A DNA stretch of 64,000 bases from UBA4874 sp002399435 (GTDB lineage Bacteria; Bacillota; Clostridia; Caldicoprobacterales; DTU083), in contig DAISGI010000007.1 in assembly GCA_036823195.1 (NCBI GenBank), forward strand, positions 14,832 to 78,831, read 5' to 3'. Below the pieces are notes generated by a model, which made no database searches, had not been told where the DNA came from, and saw only the letters and a list, made by a program, of their open reading frames with translations. Positions within the stretch are counted from its first letter, which is position 1. Each line of letters starts with the position of its first letter. The position numbers and the translations under genes are program-made. Shown here piece by piece: positions 9,038-18,615 of this stretch.

Positions 9038-10822
9038 ATGTTGCACAACCGGATTACCCAGGACGAAGAACTGGAAAGACCATTCAACATGAATCAGCTG
9101 AAGCGGCTTCTCGCTTACATGCGGCCTTATCGAAAGGAAATGTCCCTCACTCTGATCCTGATGTTTGTGGCTGCCTTTTGCGGCTTGCTGGGCCCGCGCA
9201 TTCTGCAGATCGCCATTGACGACTATATGGTACAGCAAAAGTATGGCGCTCTGGCCGTACTGTCCGCCATTTTTCTCGCGGTCAACGCCATCAGTGCGCT
9301 GTGTATGCATCAGCGGGTGCGCACCATGTCCGAGGTCGGGCAGAAGGTATTGTACCGGATCCGGCAGGACATGTTCAACCATATTCAAAAGCTGTCCTTT
9401 AATTATTATGATAGTCGTCCTGCGGGAAAAATCCTGGTCCGGATCATCAATGATGTTAATTCCCTGGGGGATTTGCTGACCAATGGAATCATCAATGTCC
9501 TGACAGATGTTGCCACATTGATTCTTATGATCGTTATGCTGGCCTCCATGGATTACCGGCTGACGCTGATTGCCCTTTCCGTCCTGCCGCTGATGCTGAT
9601 TGCCATACTGCTCCTGAAAAAGGTTATCCGGCACAGATGGCAGGCCGTCCGCAGGAAATCTTCCAACATGAATGCCTATCTGCACGAAACCCTGTCCGGA
9701 ATGCGGGTCACCCAGGCCTATATCCGGGAGCCGGAGACCAATTCGCTTTTCAAGGGACTGAGTCAGGATCTCCGTTCTTCCTGGATGAATGCCATTCATG
9801 TGAACAACCTGATGGGGCCGTTTTCCGAAGTGATTGCCACCATTGCGGTGGTTCTGGTCTATTGGTTCGGCGTAGGCATGATCGACAGCGGAACGGTTAC
9901 CGTTGGTGTGCTGGTGGCGTTTTCCAGCTATGTCTGGCGATTCTGGCAGCCGGTGAACAATATCTGCAATTTCTATAATTCCATTCTGATGGCCATGGCT
10001 TCCACGGAACGGATCTTCGAACTGCTGGATACGCCGGCGGATATCTATGATCACGGGAATGCAGGGGAAATCCCCGACATTCAGGGAGAAGTCACCTTTG
10101 AAAATATAACCTTCTGCTATGAACCGGAAAACCCGGTTCTGAAGGATATCAGTTTCCACGTGGCGCCCGGTGAAACCATCGCCCTGGTTGGCCCCACCGG
10201 CGCCGGAAAAAGCACCATTGTCAACCTGATCAGCCGGTTTTACGAGCCGGTGAAGGGAAGGGTTCTGGTGGACGGCGTCGATATCAACACCGTGTCCATG
10301 AATTCCCTGAGACGGCAAATGGGTGTGATGATGCAGGATTCCTTTATTTTCTCCGGTACGATTATGGATAATATCCGTTATGGCAGATTGGATGCCTCGG
10401 ATGAAGAAGTAATGGAGGCAGCCCGGGTGGTGCATGCCGACGGGTTTATACGGGAAATGGAAAGGGGATATCAGACAGAGGTCAATGAGAGGGGATCCAG
10501 ACTATCCCAGGGACAGCGCCAGCTGATATCCTTTGCCCGGGCGCTTTTGGCGGATCCACGGATTCTCATTCTGGACGAGGCAACCTCCAGTATCGATACC
10601 GAGACGGAGATCCTGGTGCAAAAGGGATTGGAACAGCTTCTGAAAGGCCGGACTTCCTTTGTGATCGCCCACCGGCTGTCCACCATACGCAATGCCAATC
10701 GTATCATGGTGATTGACGACGGGGAAATAAGGGAATGCGGCAGCCATGATGAATTAATGAAGCAAAAGGGGGAATATTACAAACTCTATCTTTCCCAGTA
10801 CCGTTTTCTGGAAGCCGTATGA
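9038..10822 (+). CDS. ABC exporter half-transporter (canonical catalytic site subunit)
   Basis: 594-aa permease-ATPase fusion, partner of the preceding gene. Six membrane segments in the first ~320 residues; ATPase domain with Walker A GPTGAGKST, Q-loop MQDSFIFS, signature LSQGQRQL and Walker B ILILDEATSSID with the catalytic Glu intact. The start lies 1 bp beyond the previous stop, indicating one transcript and a likely heterodimer. Substrate cannot be read from sequence; drug or lipid export is the usual role. Confidence 0.9.
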   Translation: MLHNRITQDEELERPFNMNQLKRLLAYMRPYRKEMSLTLILMFVAAFCGLLGPRILQIAIDDYMVQQKYGALAVLSAIFLAVNAISALCMHQRVRTMSEVGQKVLYRIRQDMFNHIQKLSFNYYDSRPAGKILVRIINDVNSLGDLLTNGIINVLTDVATLILMIVMLASMDYRLTLIALSVLPLMLIAILLLKKVIRHRWQAVRRKSSNMNAYLHETLSGMRVTQAYIREPETNSLFKGLSQDLRSSWMNAIHVNNLMGPFSEVIATIAVVLVYWFGVGMIDSGTVTVGVLVAFSSYVWRFWQPVNNICNFYNSILMAMASTERIFELLDTPADIYDHGNAGEIPDIQGEVTFENITFCYEPENPVLKDISFHVAPGETIALVGPTGAGKSTIVNLISRFYEPVKGRVLVDGVDINTVSMNSLRRQMGVMMQDSFIFSGTIMDNIRYGRLDASDEEVMEAARVVHADGFIREMERGYQTEVNERGSRLSQGQRQLISFARALLADPRILILDEATSSIDTETEILVQKGLEQLLKGRTSFVIAHRLSTIRNANRIMVIDDGEIRECGSHDELMKQKGEYYKLYLSQYRFLEAV

Positions 10823-10835
10823 ATTTCATGCCCAT

Positions 10836-10982
10836 ACTCCGCACTTACGTGGACAGGACGAACACCGGACCGGTACTGTCTGGTTTCGGACCGGGCACTC
10901 CGCACTCATGTGGACAGGACGAACATCGGTCCGGCACTGTCCGGTTTCAGACCGGGCACTCCGCACTCATGTGGGCAGAACC
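10836..10982. repeat. 61-bp tandem repeat, about 2.4 copies
   Basis: Two complete 61-bp units (10836-10896 and 10897-10957) and a third partial one (from 10958) start with ACTCCGCACT and end with GGACCGGGC or AGACCGGGC. Units differ at only a few positions. They fill the space between the ABC exporter gene and the helicase gene. No open frame or terminator explains them. Confidence 0.85.
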
Positions 10983-11002
10983 ATGACTCGTGAGGGCATG
11001 GT

Positions 11003-12616
11003 ATGAATACCAAAACCGGATGGGGCAGGAACCGGATGAGGCAGGAAAAAGGGTTTTCCATGGCGAACTTAGGGGAGCAGGGGCGAAAAAGGAAAGAACA
11101 GTCCGAAGGAGAAAGGATCGCGGAAAATATGCCAGACAGCTTCAGCTTGCGGGAGCATGCAAAGCGGCTTCTTACCGATACATTTGGTTATACCGATTTT
11201 CGGAAAGGGCAATGGGAGGTCATTGAAAGTATTTTACAAGGAAGGAACACCGTTGCCATTTTTCCCACAGGAGGTGGCAAGTCCCTGTGCTTTCAGATTC
11301 CTGCTATGATGATGTCCGGCACGACGGTTGTGATTTCTCCGTTGATTTCCCTGATGAAGGATCAGGTGGACAGCCTGGTGAAGAAAGGGATCGCCGCTTC
11401 CTTTCTCAGCAGTTCCCTGTTGGAGCATGAGGTGACCCGCCGGATCCATGAAATGGAAAATGGCCGCTACAAGATTGTCTATATTGCGCCGGAACGGTTT
11501 CAATCCGATACCTTTTTCTCTGCACTGAAAAAGATCCATATTCCCTTCATTGCCATTGATGAAGCACATTGTGTCTCTCAGTGGGGGCACAATTTCCGGC
11601 CGTCCTACCTGAAGATCAAGAATTTCATTCAGGCTGCCGGAAATCCCGTCATCGGGGCATTTACCGCCACGGCCAACCGGAAAGTTCAGCAGGATATTGT
11701 GAACTTGCTGGGGCTGTCCCAATGCCGGTTGTTTTTAAGCAGCTTTGACCGCGCCAATCTGGAGTTCCGCGTGGAGGATCCTGCGAACCCCAGCCTGTAT
11801 GTTCTGGATTATGTCAAAACTCATCCCGGAAAGTCCGGGATTGTCTATGCGGCGACCCGGAGAAATGTGGAGAATCTGTTTTTTTACCTGAAAAAGTTTG
11901 GTGTACAAGCCGGGATGTATCATGCCGGGCTTGCCGGGGAACAGCGCAGCCGATATCAGGATGGGTTCCTGAACGGGGAAATATCCGTCATGGTGGCTAC
12001 CAATGCCTTTGGCATGGGGATTGATAAAAGTGATGTCCGCTATATTATTCATTACAATATGCCGATTTCCGTGGAAAGCTATTATCAGGAGGCCGGGCGG
12101 GCGGGAAGGGACGGGGAAAAAGCGGTTTGTATCCTGCTGAAGAACCCCGATGATTACAAGCTGAACCAATATCTGATCAATGCAAATTATCCGCCGGTGA
12201 AGGTAGTAGAGGCATTGTTTCGCCGGGTCCGGAAGAGGCAGACAAAAGGGATTCCTGCGGAAATGCTGATCAGCAGGAGAATGGGCGGCGCCTCCATGAG
12301 GGAAAGTGCACTGAGAAAAATTGTGGAGTACGGTTATGCGGAGATCCGCAGCGGCATCGTCTATTCGATGGGAAAGAAGCATTTCACGCTGACCCAGAAG
12401 GAGATTGACCTTCATAAAGAAGTGGAGATGGAAAAGCTGGATGCCATGCAGCGGTATCTGGCAGAAAAAGTATGTCTTCGTGCCTATATCCTGCGCTATT
12501 TCAATGAAAAGCCCGCCAGGGAGCGCTGCGGCAACTGCAGTGTATGCCTGCGCAACAAGGAGCAGGATGAAGGAAAACTTATGAACCATGTGCTGGCGCA
12601 TATTTTTGGAAAGTAG
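11003..12616 (+). CDS. RecQ-family ATP-dependent DNA helicase (short form)
   Basis: 537-aa superfamily 2 DNA helicase acting in recombination and repair. Walker A is FPTGGGKS, motif II is DEAHCVSQWGHNFRPSY, and motif VI is QEAGRAGRDG. A zinc-binding cluster (Cys in EKVCLRAYILRYF, then CGNCSVC) lies at the very C-terminus. There is no HRDC domain, so it is shorter than E. coli RecQ and closer in architecture to RecS of Bacillus. The ATG at 11003 has a GAGGG site 6 bp upstream; an internal ATG at 11060 is an alternative. Confidence 0.88.
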   Translation: MNTKTGWGRNRMRQEKGFSMANLGEQGRKRKEQSEGERIAENMPDSFSLREHAKRLLTDTFGYTDFRKGQWEVIESILQGRNTVAIFPTGGGKSLCFQIPAMMMSGTTVVISPLISLMKDQVDSLVKKGIAASFLSSSLLEHEVTRRIHEMENGRYKIVYIAPERFQSDTFFSALKKIHIPFIAIDEAHCVSQWGHNFRPSYLKIKNFIQAAGNPVIGAFTATANRKVQQDIVNLLGLSQCRLFLSSFDRANLEFRVEDPANPSLYVLDYVKTHPGKSGIVYAATRRNVENLFFYLKKFGVQAGMYHAGLAGEQRSRYQDGFLNGEISVMVATNAFGMGIDKSDVRYIIHYNMPISVESYYQEAGRAGRDGEKAVCILLKNPDDYKLNQYLINANYPPVKVVEALFRRVRKRQTKGIPAEMLISRRMGGASMRESALRKIVEYGYAEIRSGIVYSMGKKHFTLTQKEIDLHKEVEMEKLDAMQRYLAEKVCLRAYILRYFNEKPARERCGNCSVCLRNKEQDEGKLMNHVLAHIFGK

Positions 12617-12835
12617 TGGAGTGGCAGTGCTGCATCGGCTCAGAACGCCGAGCCATGTTGCGAATCAGCATCGACTCATCTCGCTTTTTTTCGGCCGCAT
12701 CCAATGCAAGCATTCTGCCTGGGATGCTGAAAATGGCTGTGCCATTTTCACCTCAAAAGAGCTCGATGTCGTCGGCTGATTCTGCAACTAAGGCTAAGGC
12801 GTTCTTCGCTCTCTGCAGCACATGGGGATAGAAGG
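12617..12835 (-). pseudogene. possible gene remnant with in-frame stop
   Basis: Read on the minus strand, this stretch gives a coherent-looking peptide (…LQRAKNALALVAESADDIELF, a TGA stop, then GENGTAIFSIPGRMLALDAAEKKR…) with normal amino-acid composition but no start and an internal stop. It lies directly after the helicase gene. No family recognised. It may be a decayed gene, a fragment carried by a mobile element, or coincidence. Confidence 0.3.
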
Positions 12836-12836
12836 C

Positions 12837-12911
12837 GTACAGATACCAGACAGCTTTTGCTGTCCGCCTATCGGATAAAAGAAATGGGAACGGTACAGAT
12901 ACCAGACAGCT
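12837..12911. repeat. direct repeat of 19 bp
   Basis: GTACAGATACCAGACAGCT occurs exactly at 12837-12855 and again at 12893-12911, 56 bp apart. A related GTCAGACAG motif recurs just before the oxidoreductase gene at about 13000. The region 12836-13042 contains no gene. The repeats could be binding sites for the oxidoreductase gene's regulator or leftovers of a duplication. Confidence 0.6.
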
Positions 12912-13042
12912 CCTGTATTAAATTTAAAGATTGAAAAAGGAGATAGGCAGCGGATGCCGAATTCATATAGGTCGACAAATGGCTTCAATTGTCATTGTCA
13001 GACAGATAAAAGTCAGACAGAACAAAACAGGGAGGATGAAAA

Positions 13043-14131
13043 ATGTCAGAAAGAGAGATCAAAGTTGCAATCATCGGATGCGGCGGTATCGCAAACGGAA
13101 AGCATATGCCCAGCCTGCATAAGCTGAGTCATGTCAAGCTGGTGGCTTTCTGCGACCTCATCGAGGAGCGGGCTGTCAAGGCCGCCAAACAATATGGTGT
13201 TCCGGACGCCAAAGTCTATACGGATTACAGGGAGCTTTTGAAAGACAGGGACATCGAGGTCGTTCATGTCTGCACCCCCAACCGTTCCCACGCGGAGATT
13301 TCCATTGCAGCTCTGGAAGCCGGCAAGCACGTTATGTGTGAAAAGCCCATGGCCAAAACTGCAGCAGATGCCAGAAGAATGCTGGATGCCTGCAGGAGGA
13401 CCGGGAAGAAGCTTACCATCGGATATCAGGGCAGACAGCGTCCCGATTCCCAATATCTGAAAAAGGTCTGTGAAGAAGGCACTCTCGGTGAGATTTATTT
13501 CGCAAAGGCGCATGCCATCCGCCGGCGCGCCGTTCCCACATGGGGCGTATTCCTGAATGAATTTGAACAGGGCGGCGGACCGCTGATCGATATTGGCACC
13601 CATGCCCTGGATCTGACACTTTGGATGATGGACAACTACAAGCCCAAATATGCCGTAGGGTCCACCTATCATAAACTTGCAGACCATAAGAATGCAGCCA
13701 ACGCATGGGGCCCGTGGGATCCGGAGAAGTTCACAGTGGAAGATTCTGCCTTTGGATTTGTTGTCATGGAAAATGGGGCGACCGTCATTCTGGAGTCCAG
13801 CTGGGCCCTGAATACCCTGCAGGTCGGCGAATCCCGAACGACTCTCTGTGGAACGGAAGGCGGGGCGGATATGCAGGATGGCCTGCGGATCAACGGGGAG
13901 AAGTTTGGCAAGCTGTATACCACCAGGCCGGATCTGCAAACAGGCGGTGCGGATTTCTATGAGGGTCACAGCGAAAGCGAGGCTGACCGGGAGGCAAGGC
14001 TCTGGATTGAAAGTGTCATTCATGACAGGGAACCTGTGGTAAAACCGGAGCAGGCACTGGTGGTCACCGAGATCCTTGAGGCGATTTATAAATCTGCCAA
14101 ATCCGGTGAGCCGTACTATTTCAATAAATAA
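13043..14131 (+). CDS. Gfo/Idh/MocA-family oxidoreductase
   Basis: 362-aa NAD(P)-dependent dehydrogenase of sugars, inositols or their derivatives. The N-terminal Rossmann fold begins AIIGCGGIANGKH, with the family EKP motif in HVMCEKPMAKT near residue 100. The C-terminal half matches the substrate-binding alpha/beta domain (GGGPLIDIGTHALDLTLWMM carries the conserved Asp and His). Start ATG follows GGGAGG. The gene stands alone, with a terminator downstream, so the substrate cannot be inferred from neighbours. Confidence 0.88.
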   Translation: MSEREIKVAIIGCGGIANGKHMPSLHKLSHVKLVAFCDLIEERAVKAAKQYGVPDAKVYTDYRELLKDRDIEVVHVCTPNRSHAEISIAALEAGKHVMCEKPMAKTAADARRMLDACRRTGKKLTIGYQGRQRPDSQYLKKVCEEGTLGEIYFAKAHAIRRRAVPTWGVFLNEFEQGGGPLIDIGTHALDLTLWMMDNYKPKYAVGSTYHKLADHKNAANAWGPWDPEKFTVEDSAFGFVVMENGATVILESSWALNTLQVGESRTTLCGTEGGADMQDGLRINGEKFGKLYTTRPDLQTGGADFYEGHSESEADREARLWIESVIHDREPVVKPEQALVVTEILEAIYKSAKSGEPYYFNK

Positions 14132-14204
14132 GCAGGACGGGAAAGACAGGTCACTGCAAGGATATACGGAAAATTGATATCCGGGGAAGCATTGTGCATG
14201 AGGG

Positions 14205-14240
14205 AGGATACACAGGGAACGGGACTGTGTATCTTCCTTT
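14205..14240 (+). terminator. rho-independent terminator after the oxidoreductase gene
   Basis: An 11-bp stem, AGGATACACAG (14205-14215) pairing with CTGTGTATCTT (14225-14235) with one G-U pair, is followed by a T-rich stretch. It sits about 75 bp after the oxidoreductase stop. Confidence 0.7.
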
Positions 14241-14279
14241 TCTGTATCGTTTTGTATCGTGAAAAAATGTCCGCACGGT

Positions 14280-14308
14280 TTGACTGAAATGTGGCAGAAT
14301 GATAATAT
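14280..14308 (+). promoter_or_regulatory. candidate sigma-A promoter for phosphoglucomutase
   Basis: TTGACT at 14280-14285 and TAATAT at 14303-14308 are separated by 17 bp, about 55 bp upstream of the phosphoglucomutase start and downstream of the terminator. Confidence 0.5.
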
Positions 14309-14363
14309 GAAGAGAAGAAAAAACCGGAACGATAGAAATGCATGCACGTGACAAGAGAGGAAA

Positions 14364-16115
14364 ATGAATATGAATTACAGGGAGAAGTATCAAATGTGGC
14401 TCAAAAGCCCGTTGATAGATGAAGAGACCAAAGAGGAGCTCTCCTCGCTGAAAGGGAAAGACCAGGAGATCGAGGACCGGTTCTATAAGGATCTGGAATT
14501 CGGCACGGGAGGCCTGAGAGGCGTCATCGGAGCAGGTTCCAATCGGATGAACCGTTACACTGTGGCCAAGGCAACCCAGGGGCTGGCGAACTATATCAAA
14601 AAAGCCGGTGACAAAGCGATGGCAGGCGGCGTCGTCATTGCCTATGATTCCCGAAGGAAGTCCCCGGATTTTGCGCTGGATGCCGCCCAGGTTCTGTGCG
14701 CCAATGGGATCAGGACCTATTTGTATACGGAACTGCAGCCGACACCCGTGCTGTCCTTCAGTGTCCGGGAGTTGGGCGCGACGGCGGGTATTGTCATTAC
14801 AGCAAGCCACAATGCTCCGGAATACAACGGCTATAAGGTCTATTGGAGCGACGGCGGCCAGATCCCGCCTCATCTGGATCATGAGATCATCCGGGAAGTG
14901 AATGCTGTGGAAAATTTCGCGGACATCCGCAGCATGCCGGTGCAGTGGGCAAAGGACAAGGGCTATCTGTGCTTCATCGGGGAAGAGGTCCTGTCAAAAT
15001 ACATCCGGAAGGTAAAGGATCTGTGCATTGACAGGAAGCTGGTGGAAAAGGAAGGCAAAAACCTGAAGGTGATTTATACGCCGATTCACGGTACGGGCAA
15101 CAAACCGGTCCGCCGTGTGCTCAGGGAACTTGGCTTTGCGAACGTTACCGTCGTTCCGGAGCAGGAGAAGCCGGATCCCGACTTTTCCACTGTGGAGTAT
15201 CCGAATCCGGAGAACAAGGAAGTGTTCACCCTGGCCATTGCCATGGCAGAGAAGCAGGGAGCGGATCTGATCATTGGAACGGATCCGGATTGTGATCGGG
15301 TTGGCGTTGTGGTGAAAAACAGGCAGGGGGAATATGTGACCCTGACCGGAAATCAGACCGGAGCCCTTCTGGTGCATTATTATCTGAGCGCGCGGAAGGC
15401 GATGGGGTCGCTGCCGGAGAACGGCTGCATCATCAAGACCATTGTAACCGGCGAGATGGGCAGAAAAATTGCAGAATCCTTCGGTGTGAAGACCCTGAAC
15501 ACCCTGACTGGTTTCAAGTTTATCGGTGAAAAAATCAAGGAATTTGAAAAAACCGGATCCCATACGTTCCTCTTTGGATATGAGGAAAGCTATGGCTATC
15601 TGACCGGGGATTTTGTCCGCGACAAGGATGCGGTCATTGCGTCCATGCTGATCTGTGAAATGGCTGCCTGGTACCGTTCCAGGGGGATGAATCTGTATGA
15701 CGGTTTGGTTTCTCTCTGGGAGAGATACGGATATTTCAGGGAAACACTGAAATCCATTCAGATGACCGGCAAGGAAGGTATGGAAAAGATTACGGCCCTG
15801 ATGGACCATCTTCGGGAAAACAAGCCGGATACCGTTGCCGGTGTGCCGGTTGTCCGGGTTGAGGATTATCTGACAGGTAAGGCCGTGGATGGGAAGACAG
15901 GCCAGGAGTCGAAGCTGACCCTGCCGGTGTCCAATGTCCTGAAGTTCTGGCTGAAGGATGGATCATGGTTCTGTGCCAGGCCGTCCGGTACGGAGCCCAA
16001 GGTAAAGCTGTATTTTTCCGTGACAGGAAACAGCCTGGAGGATGCCAAAGCAAAGGACAAGGCTCTGATTGATGCAGTGTATCGTCTGGTACAGCCGGAA
16101 GCGGGCCATATTTAA
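14364..16115 (+). CDS. phosphoglucomutase / phosphomannomutase (alpha-D-phosphohexomutase)
   Basis: 583-aa cytoplasmic enzyme interconverting hexose-1-phosphates and hexose-6-phosphates, feeding glycogen and cell-wall precursor synthesis. Hallmarks in order: active-site serine loop GIVITASHNAPEYNGYK near residue 145, metal-binding loop GTDPDCDRVG near 308, sugar-binding loop GYEESYGYL near 410, and phosphate-binding loop RPSGTEPK near 545. The length matches the PgcA-type phosphoglucomutase of Firmicutes rather than the ~450-aa GlmM. The start ATG at 14364 follows GAGAGGAAA. Confidence 0.92.
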   Translation: MNMNYREKYQMWLKSPLIDEETKEELSSLKGKDQEIEDRFYKDLEFGTGGLRGVIGAGSNRMNRYTVAKATQGLANYIKKAGDKAMAGGVVIAYDSRRKSPDFALDAAQVLCANGIRTYLYTELQPTPVLSFSVRELGATAGIVITASHNAPEYNGYKVYWSDGGQIPPHLDHEIIREVNAVENFADIRSMPVQWAKDKGYLCFIGEEVLSKYIRKVKDLCIDRKLVEKEGKNLKVIYTPIHGTGNKPVRRVLRELGFANVTVVPEQEKPDPDFSTVEYPNPENKEVFTLAIAMAEKQGADLIIGTDPDCDRVGVVVKNRQGEYVTLTGNQTGALLVHYYLSARKAMGSLPENGCIIKTIVTGEMGRKIAESFGVKTLNTLTGFKFIGEKIKEFEKTGSHTFLFGYEESYGYLTGDFVRDKDAVIASMLICEMAAWYRSRGMNLYDGLVSLWERYGYFRETLKSIQMTGKEGMEKITALMDHLRENKPDTVAGVPVVRVEDYLTGKAVDGKTGQESKLTLPVSNVLKFWLKDGSWFCARPSGTEPKVKLYFSVTGNSLEDAKAKDKALIDAVYRLVQPEAGHI

Positions 16116-16141
16116 CATGAGATAAGAGGGTGGAGGAGATA

Positions 16142-17914
16142 TTGGGCAAGAAGAAAATGTTCCGTACATTTCTTTCCTATTACAAACCGCACTTGATGCT
16201 GTTTGTGCTGGATATGATCTGTGCACTTGCCATTTCGTTGATTGATCTTTATTTTCCCATGGTGACCAGGGAAGTGGTGGGGAAGGTTCTGCCTGCCGGG
16301 AAAGTGGACTTGTTCTGGAGGTTTATCGGTATTCTGATCTCCATGTATATGGTTCGTACCGGATTTCAATATATTGTAAGTTACTGGGGGCATATTCTGG
16401 GGGTCCGGATGGAGTATGATATGCGCAGGGATCTGTTTTCCCATCTGCAGACCCTGCCTTTCCGGTTCTATGACAAAAACCGGACAGGTCATCTCATGTC
16501 CAGAATGGTGAATGATCTGAATGAGATTTCAGAGCTGTCGCATCATGGACCGGAGGATTTGTTCCTGTCCCTGGTTATGCTGATCGGATCGTTCTTTATG
16601 CTGATCACCGTGGAATGGCGGCTGGCGCTCATTGTATACCTGATCATTCCGGTAATGATCTGGTTTGCCATGAAGTACCGGAAACGGATGAACCGGGCTT
16701 TCAAGACCATGAGAGTAAAGCTGGCAGATGTGAATGCGCAGCTGGAAAGCAGCATCTCCGGTATCCGGGTTTCCAAGTCCTTTACCAATGAGGAATACGA
16801 GAAGGATAAGTTTGGAGAAGGAAATCAGCAGTTCCGTGATTCAAAATATGTGTCCTATAAAAATATGGCGGTTTTTGAAACCGGAATAGAATACTTTTCC
16901 AGTATGCTGAATGTGGTTGTCGTTGCAGTCGGTGGGTATTTTATTTATAGGGGACAGATGGAGACGGCGGACCTTTTGGCGTTTATCATGTATGTGGGGG
17001 TATTCTTGCAGCCCATCCGCCGGCTGGCAAACTTCATGCAGCAGTTTGAGTCGGGAATGACCGGCGTGGAGCGGTTCTGCGAGATTATGGAGATCCAGTC
17101 CGATATCGTCGATGCGCCGGATGCAAAAGAACTGAAAAATGTTCATGGGGATATCGAGTTTGATCATGTCAGCTTTTCCTATGACGGCAATGAAAAGATT
17201 CTGAAGAATATCAACATCGCCATCCCGTCCGGCAAGACCATTGCCCTGGTCGGGCCTTCCGGCGGCGGAAAAACCACCCTGTGCCACCTGATACCCCGTT
17301 TTTATGAGGTGAAGGACGGTGTGATCCGGATCGATGGCAGCGACATCAGGAGTTATACCCTGAAATCCCTGCGTCAGAACATCGGGCTGGTTCAGCAGGA
17401 TGTGTTCCTGTTTGCCGGAACCATAAAGGAGAATATCCTGTACGGCAAGGTGGATGCGACGGAGAAAGATCTGATTCAGGCTTCAAAAAATGCCAATATC
17501 CATGATTTTATCATGAGTCTGCCCGATGGGTACGATACCCAGGTGGGAGAACGGGGGGCGCGTCTTTCCGGCGGACAGAAGCAGCGGATTTCCATTGCAC
17601 GGGTTTTTCTGAAAAATCCTCCGATCCTGCTGCTGGATGAAGCGACCTCCGCACTGGACAATGAGACGGAAATCCGGATTCAACAGGCGCTGGATCACCT
17701 GTCCAAAGGACGAACCACACTGGTGATCGCCCACAGGCTGTCCACCATCAAGAATGCGGACCGTATCCTGGTCCTGACGGAGGATGGAATCGCCGAGCAG
17801 GGGACCCATGAAGAGCTAATGGAGTTGGGAGGGCTCTATTCCGAGCTTTACCAGGCTCAGTTCCGGGAGTATACTCCGGAAGAATCCGATATCCATCCGG
17901 ATCCGGTCAGTTAG
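16142..17914 (+). CDS. ABC exporter (permease-ATPase fusion), homodimeric type
   Basis: 590-aa ABC exporter with six membrane segments (residues ~20-300) and an ATPase domain: Walker A GPSGGGKTT, Q-loop VQQDVFLFAG, signature LSGGQKQR, Walker B ILLLDEATSALD with catalytic Glu and a following switch His. All catalytic residues are intact and no partner half-transporter is adjacent, so it probably works as a homodimer, as MsbA or Sav1866 do. TTG at 16142 is preferred because GGAGGAG lies just upstream; an in-frame GTG at 16130 has no usable spacing. Confidence 0.9.
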   Translation: MGKKKMFRTFLSYYKPHLMLFVLDMICALAISLIDLYFPMVTREVVGKVLPAGKVDLFWRFIGILISMYMVRTGFQYIVSYWGHILGVRMEYDMRRDLFSHLQTLPFRFYDKNRTGHLMSRMVNDLNEISELSHHGPEDLFLSLVMLIGSFFMLITVEWRLALIVYLIIPVMIWFAMKYRKRMNRAFKTMRVKLADVNAQLESSISGIRVSKSFTNEEYEKDKFGEGNQQFRDSKYVSYKNMAVFETGIEYFSSMLNVVVVAVGGYFIYRGQMETADLLAFIMYVGVFLQPIRRLANFMQQFESGMTGVERFCEIMEIQSDIVDAPDAKELKNVHGDIEFDHVSFSYDGNEKILKNINIAIPSGKTIALVGPSGGGKTTLCHLIPRFYEVKDGVIRIDGSDIRSYTLKSLRQNIGLVQQDVFLFAGTIKENILYGKVDATEKDLIQASKNANIHDFIMSLPDGYDTQVGERGARLSGGQKQRISIARVFLKNPPILLLDEATSALDNETEIRIQQALDHLSKGRTTLVIAHRLSTIKNADRILVLTEDGIAEQGTHEELMELGGLYSELYQAQFREYTPEESDIHPDPVS

Positions 17915-17957
17915 GGTCTCCAGTAAGCAATAACAGACGACGGGGAGGGGATTGCCT

Positions 17958-18566
17958 TTGAAGGATTATATGTCGGCAGGGAAATCCGCTGAGCAGGAAC
18001 GAGTGATCAAACGATCCCGGTTCATCGGCAGAACCTATCTCATTTCGTCCGAAGAGGAAATCCCTCTGTCCCTGGAAGACAGCAGAAAGCGTTATCCGGG
18101 AGCCACACATTACTGTTATGGAGCAGTTGTGGGAGCGGACGGACTGATCCGCCGTTTTTCCGACGACGGGGAACCGGGCGGCACTGCCGGCATGCCGATC
18201 CTGCAGGTTCTGATGCGGAAAGAGCTGAGAAATACACTGGTTGTTGTGGTACGCTATTTCGGCGGAATCAAACTGGGAGCAGGAGGCCTGATCCGGGCAT
18301 ACAGCGGCACGGCTTCCGATGCGATCCGAAAAGCCGGTACGGTAAAGGTGGCATACAGCAGCCGGGGCGTTCTGACCATCGACTACCGTTTGCTTGGAAG
18401 TGTGGAAAATTTTCTCCGCCGTGAAGGGATCTCCATACAGGAAGTTCAATATGGGAAAGAGGTTCAGATGCAGATCCTTACCCGCCAGGATTGGGACAGT
18501 GTGGCGAGCCGGCTGACGGATCTCTGCAGAGGAAACGTGCGGATCCGGCGGGCAGAGGGAACATGA
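17958..18566 (+). CDS. YigZ / IMPACT-family protein
   Basis: 202-aa protein with the N-terminal IMPACT (UPF0029) domain, whose family signature [12 protein letters not shown] is near residue 75, and a C-terminal DUF1949 domain with ferredoxin-like fold. Family members bind RNA or ribosome-associated factors; the bacterial function is poorly defined. TTG at 17958 is chosen because GGGGAGGGG at 17942-17950 gives a 7-bp spacing; TTG at 17952 would be too close. The last ~44 bp of the gene are repeated directly downstream (see repeat entry). Confidence 0.85.
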   Translation: MKDYMSAGKSAEQERVIKRSRFIGRTYLISSEEEIPLSLEDSRKRYPGATHYCYGAVVGADGLIRRFSDDGEPGGTAGMPILQVLMRKELRNTLVVVVRYFGGIKLGAGGLIRAYSGTASDAIRKAGTVKVAYSSRGVLTIDYRLLGSVENFLRREGISIQEVQYGKEVQMQILTRQDWDSVASRLTDLCRGNVRIRRAEGT

Positions 18567-18615
18567 GGAGACGGCTGACGGATCTTTGCAGAGGAAACGT
18601 GCGGATCCGGCGGGC
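18510..18615. repeat. 44-bp direct duplication of the yigZ 3' end
   Basis: 18510-18553 and 18572-18615 are identical except for one base. The first copy encodes the yigZ C-terminus ([15 protein letters not shown]). The second lies between yigZ and the epimerase gene in a frame that again reads the same peptide. Period 62 bp. Looks like a recent slippage duplication. Confidence 0.9.

Noticed and set aside
7249..9090. Long minus-strand frame opposite the ABC exporter
   Set aside because: His/Gln/Pro-rich composition typical of an antisense shadow; the plus strand has all ABC motifs.
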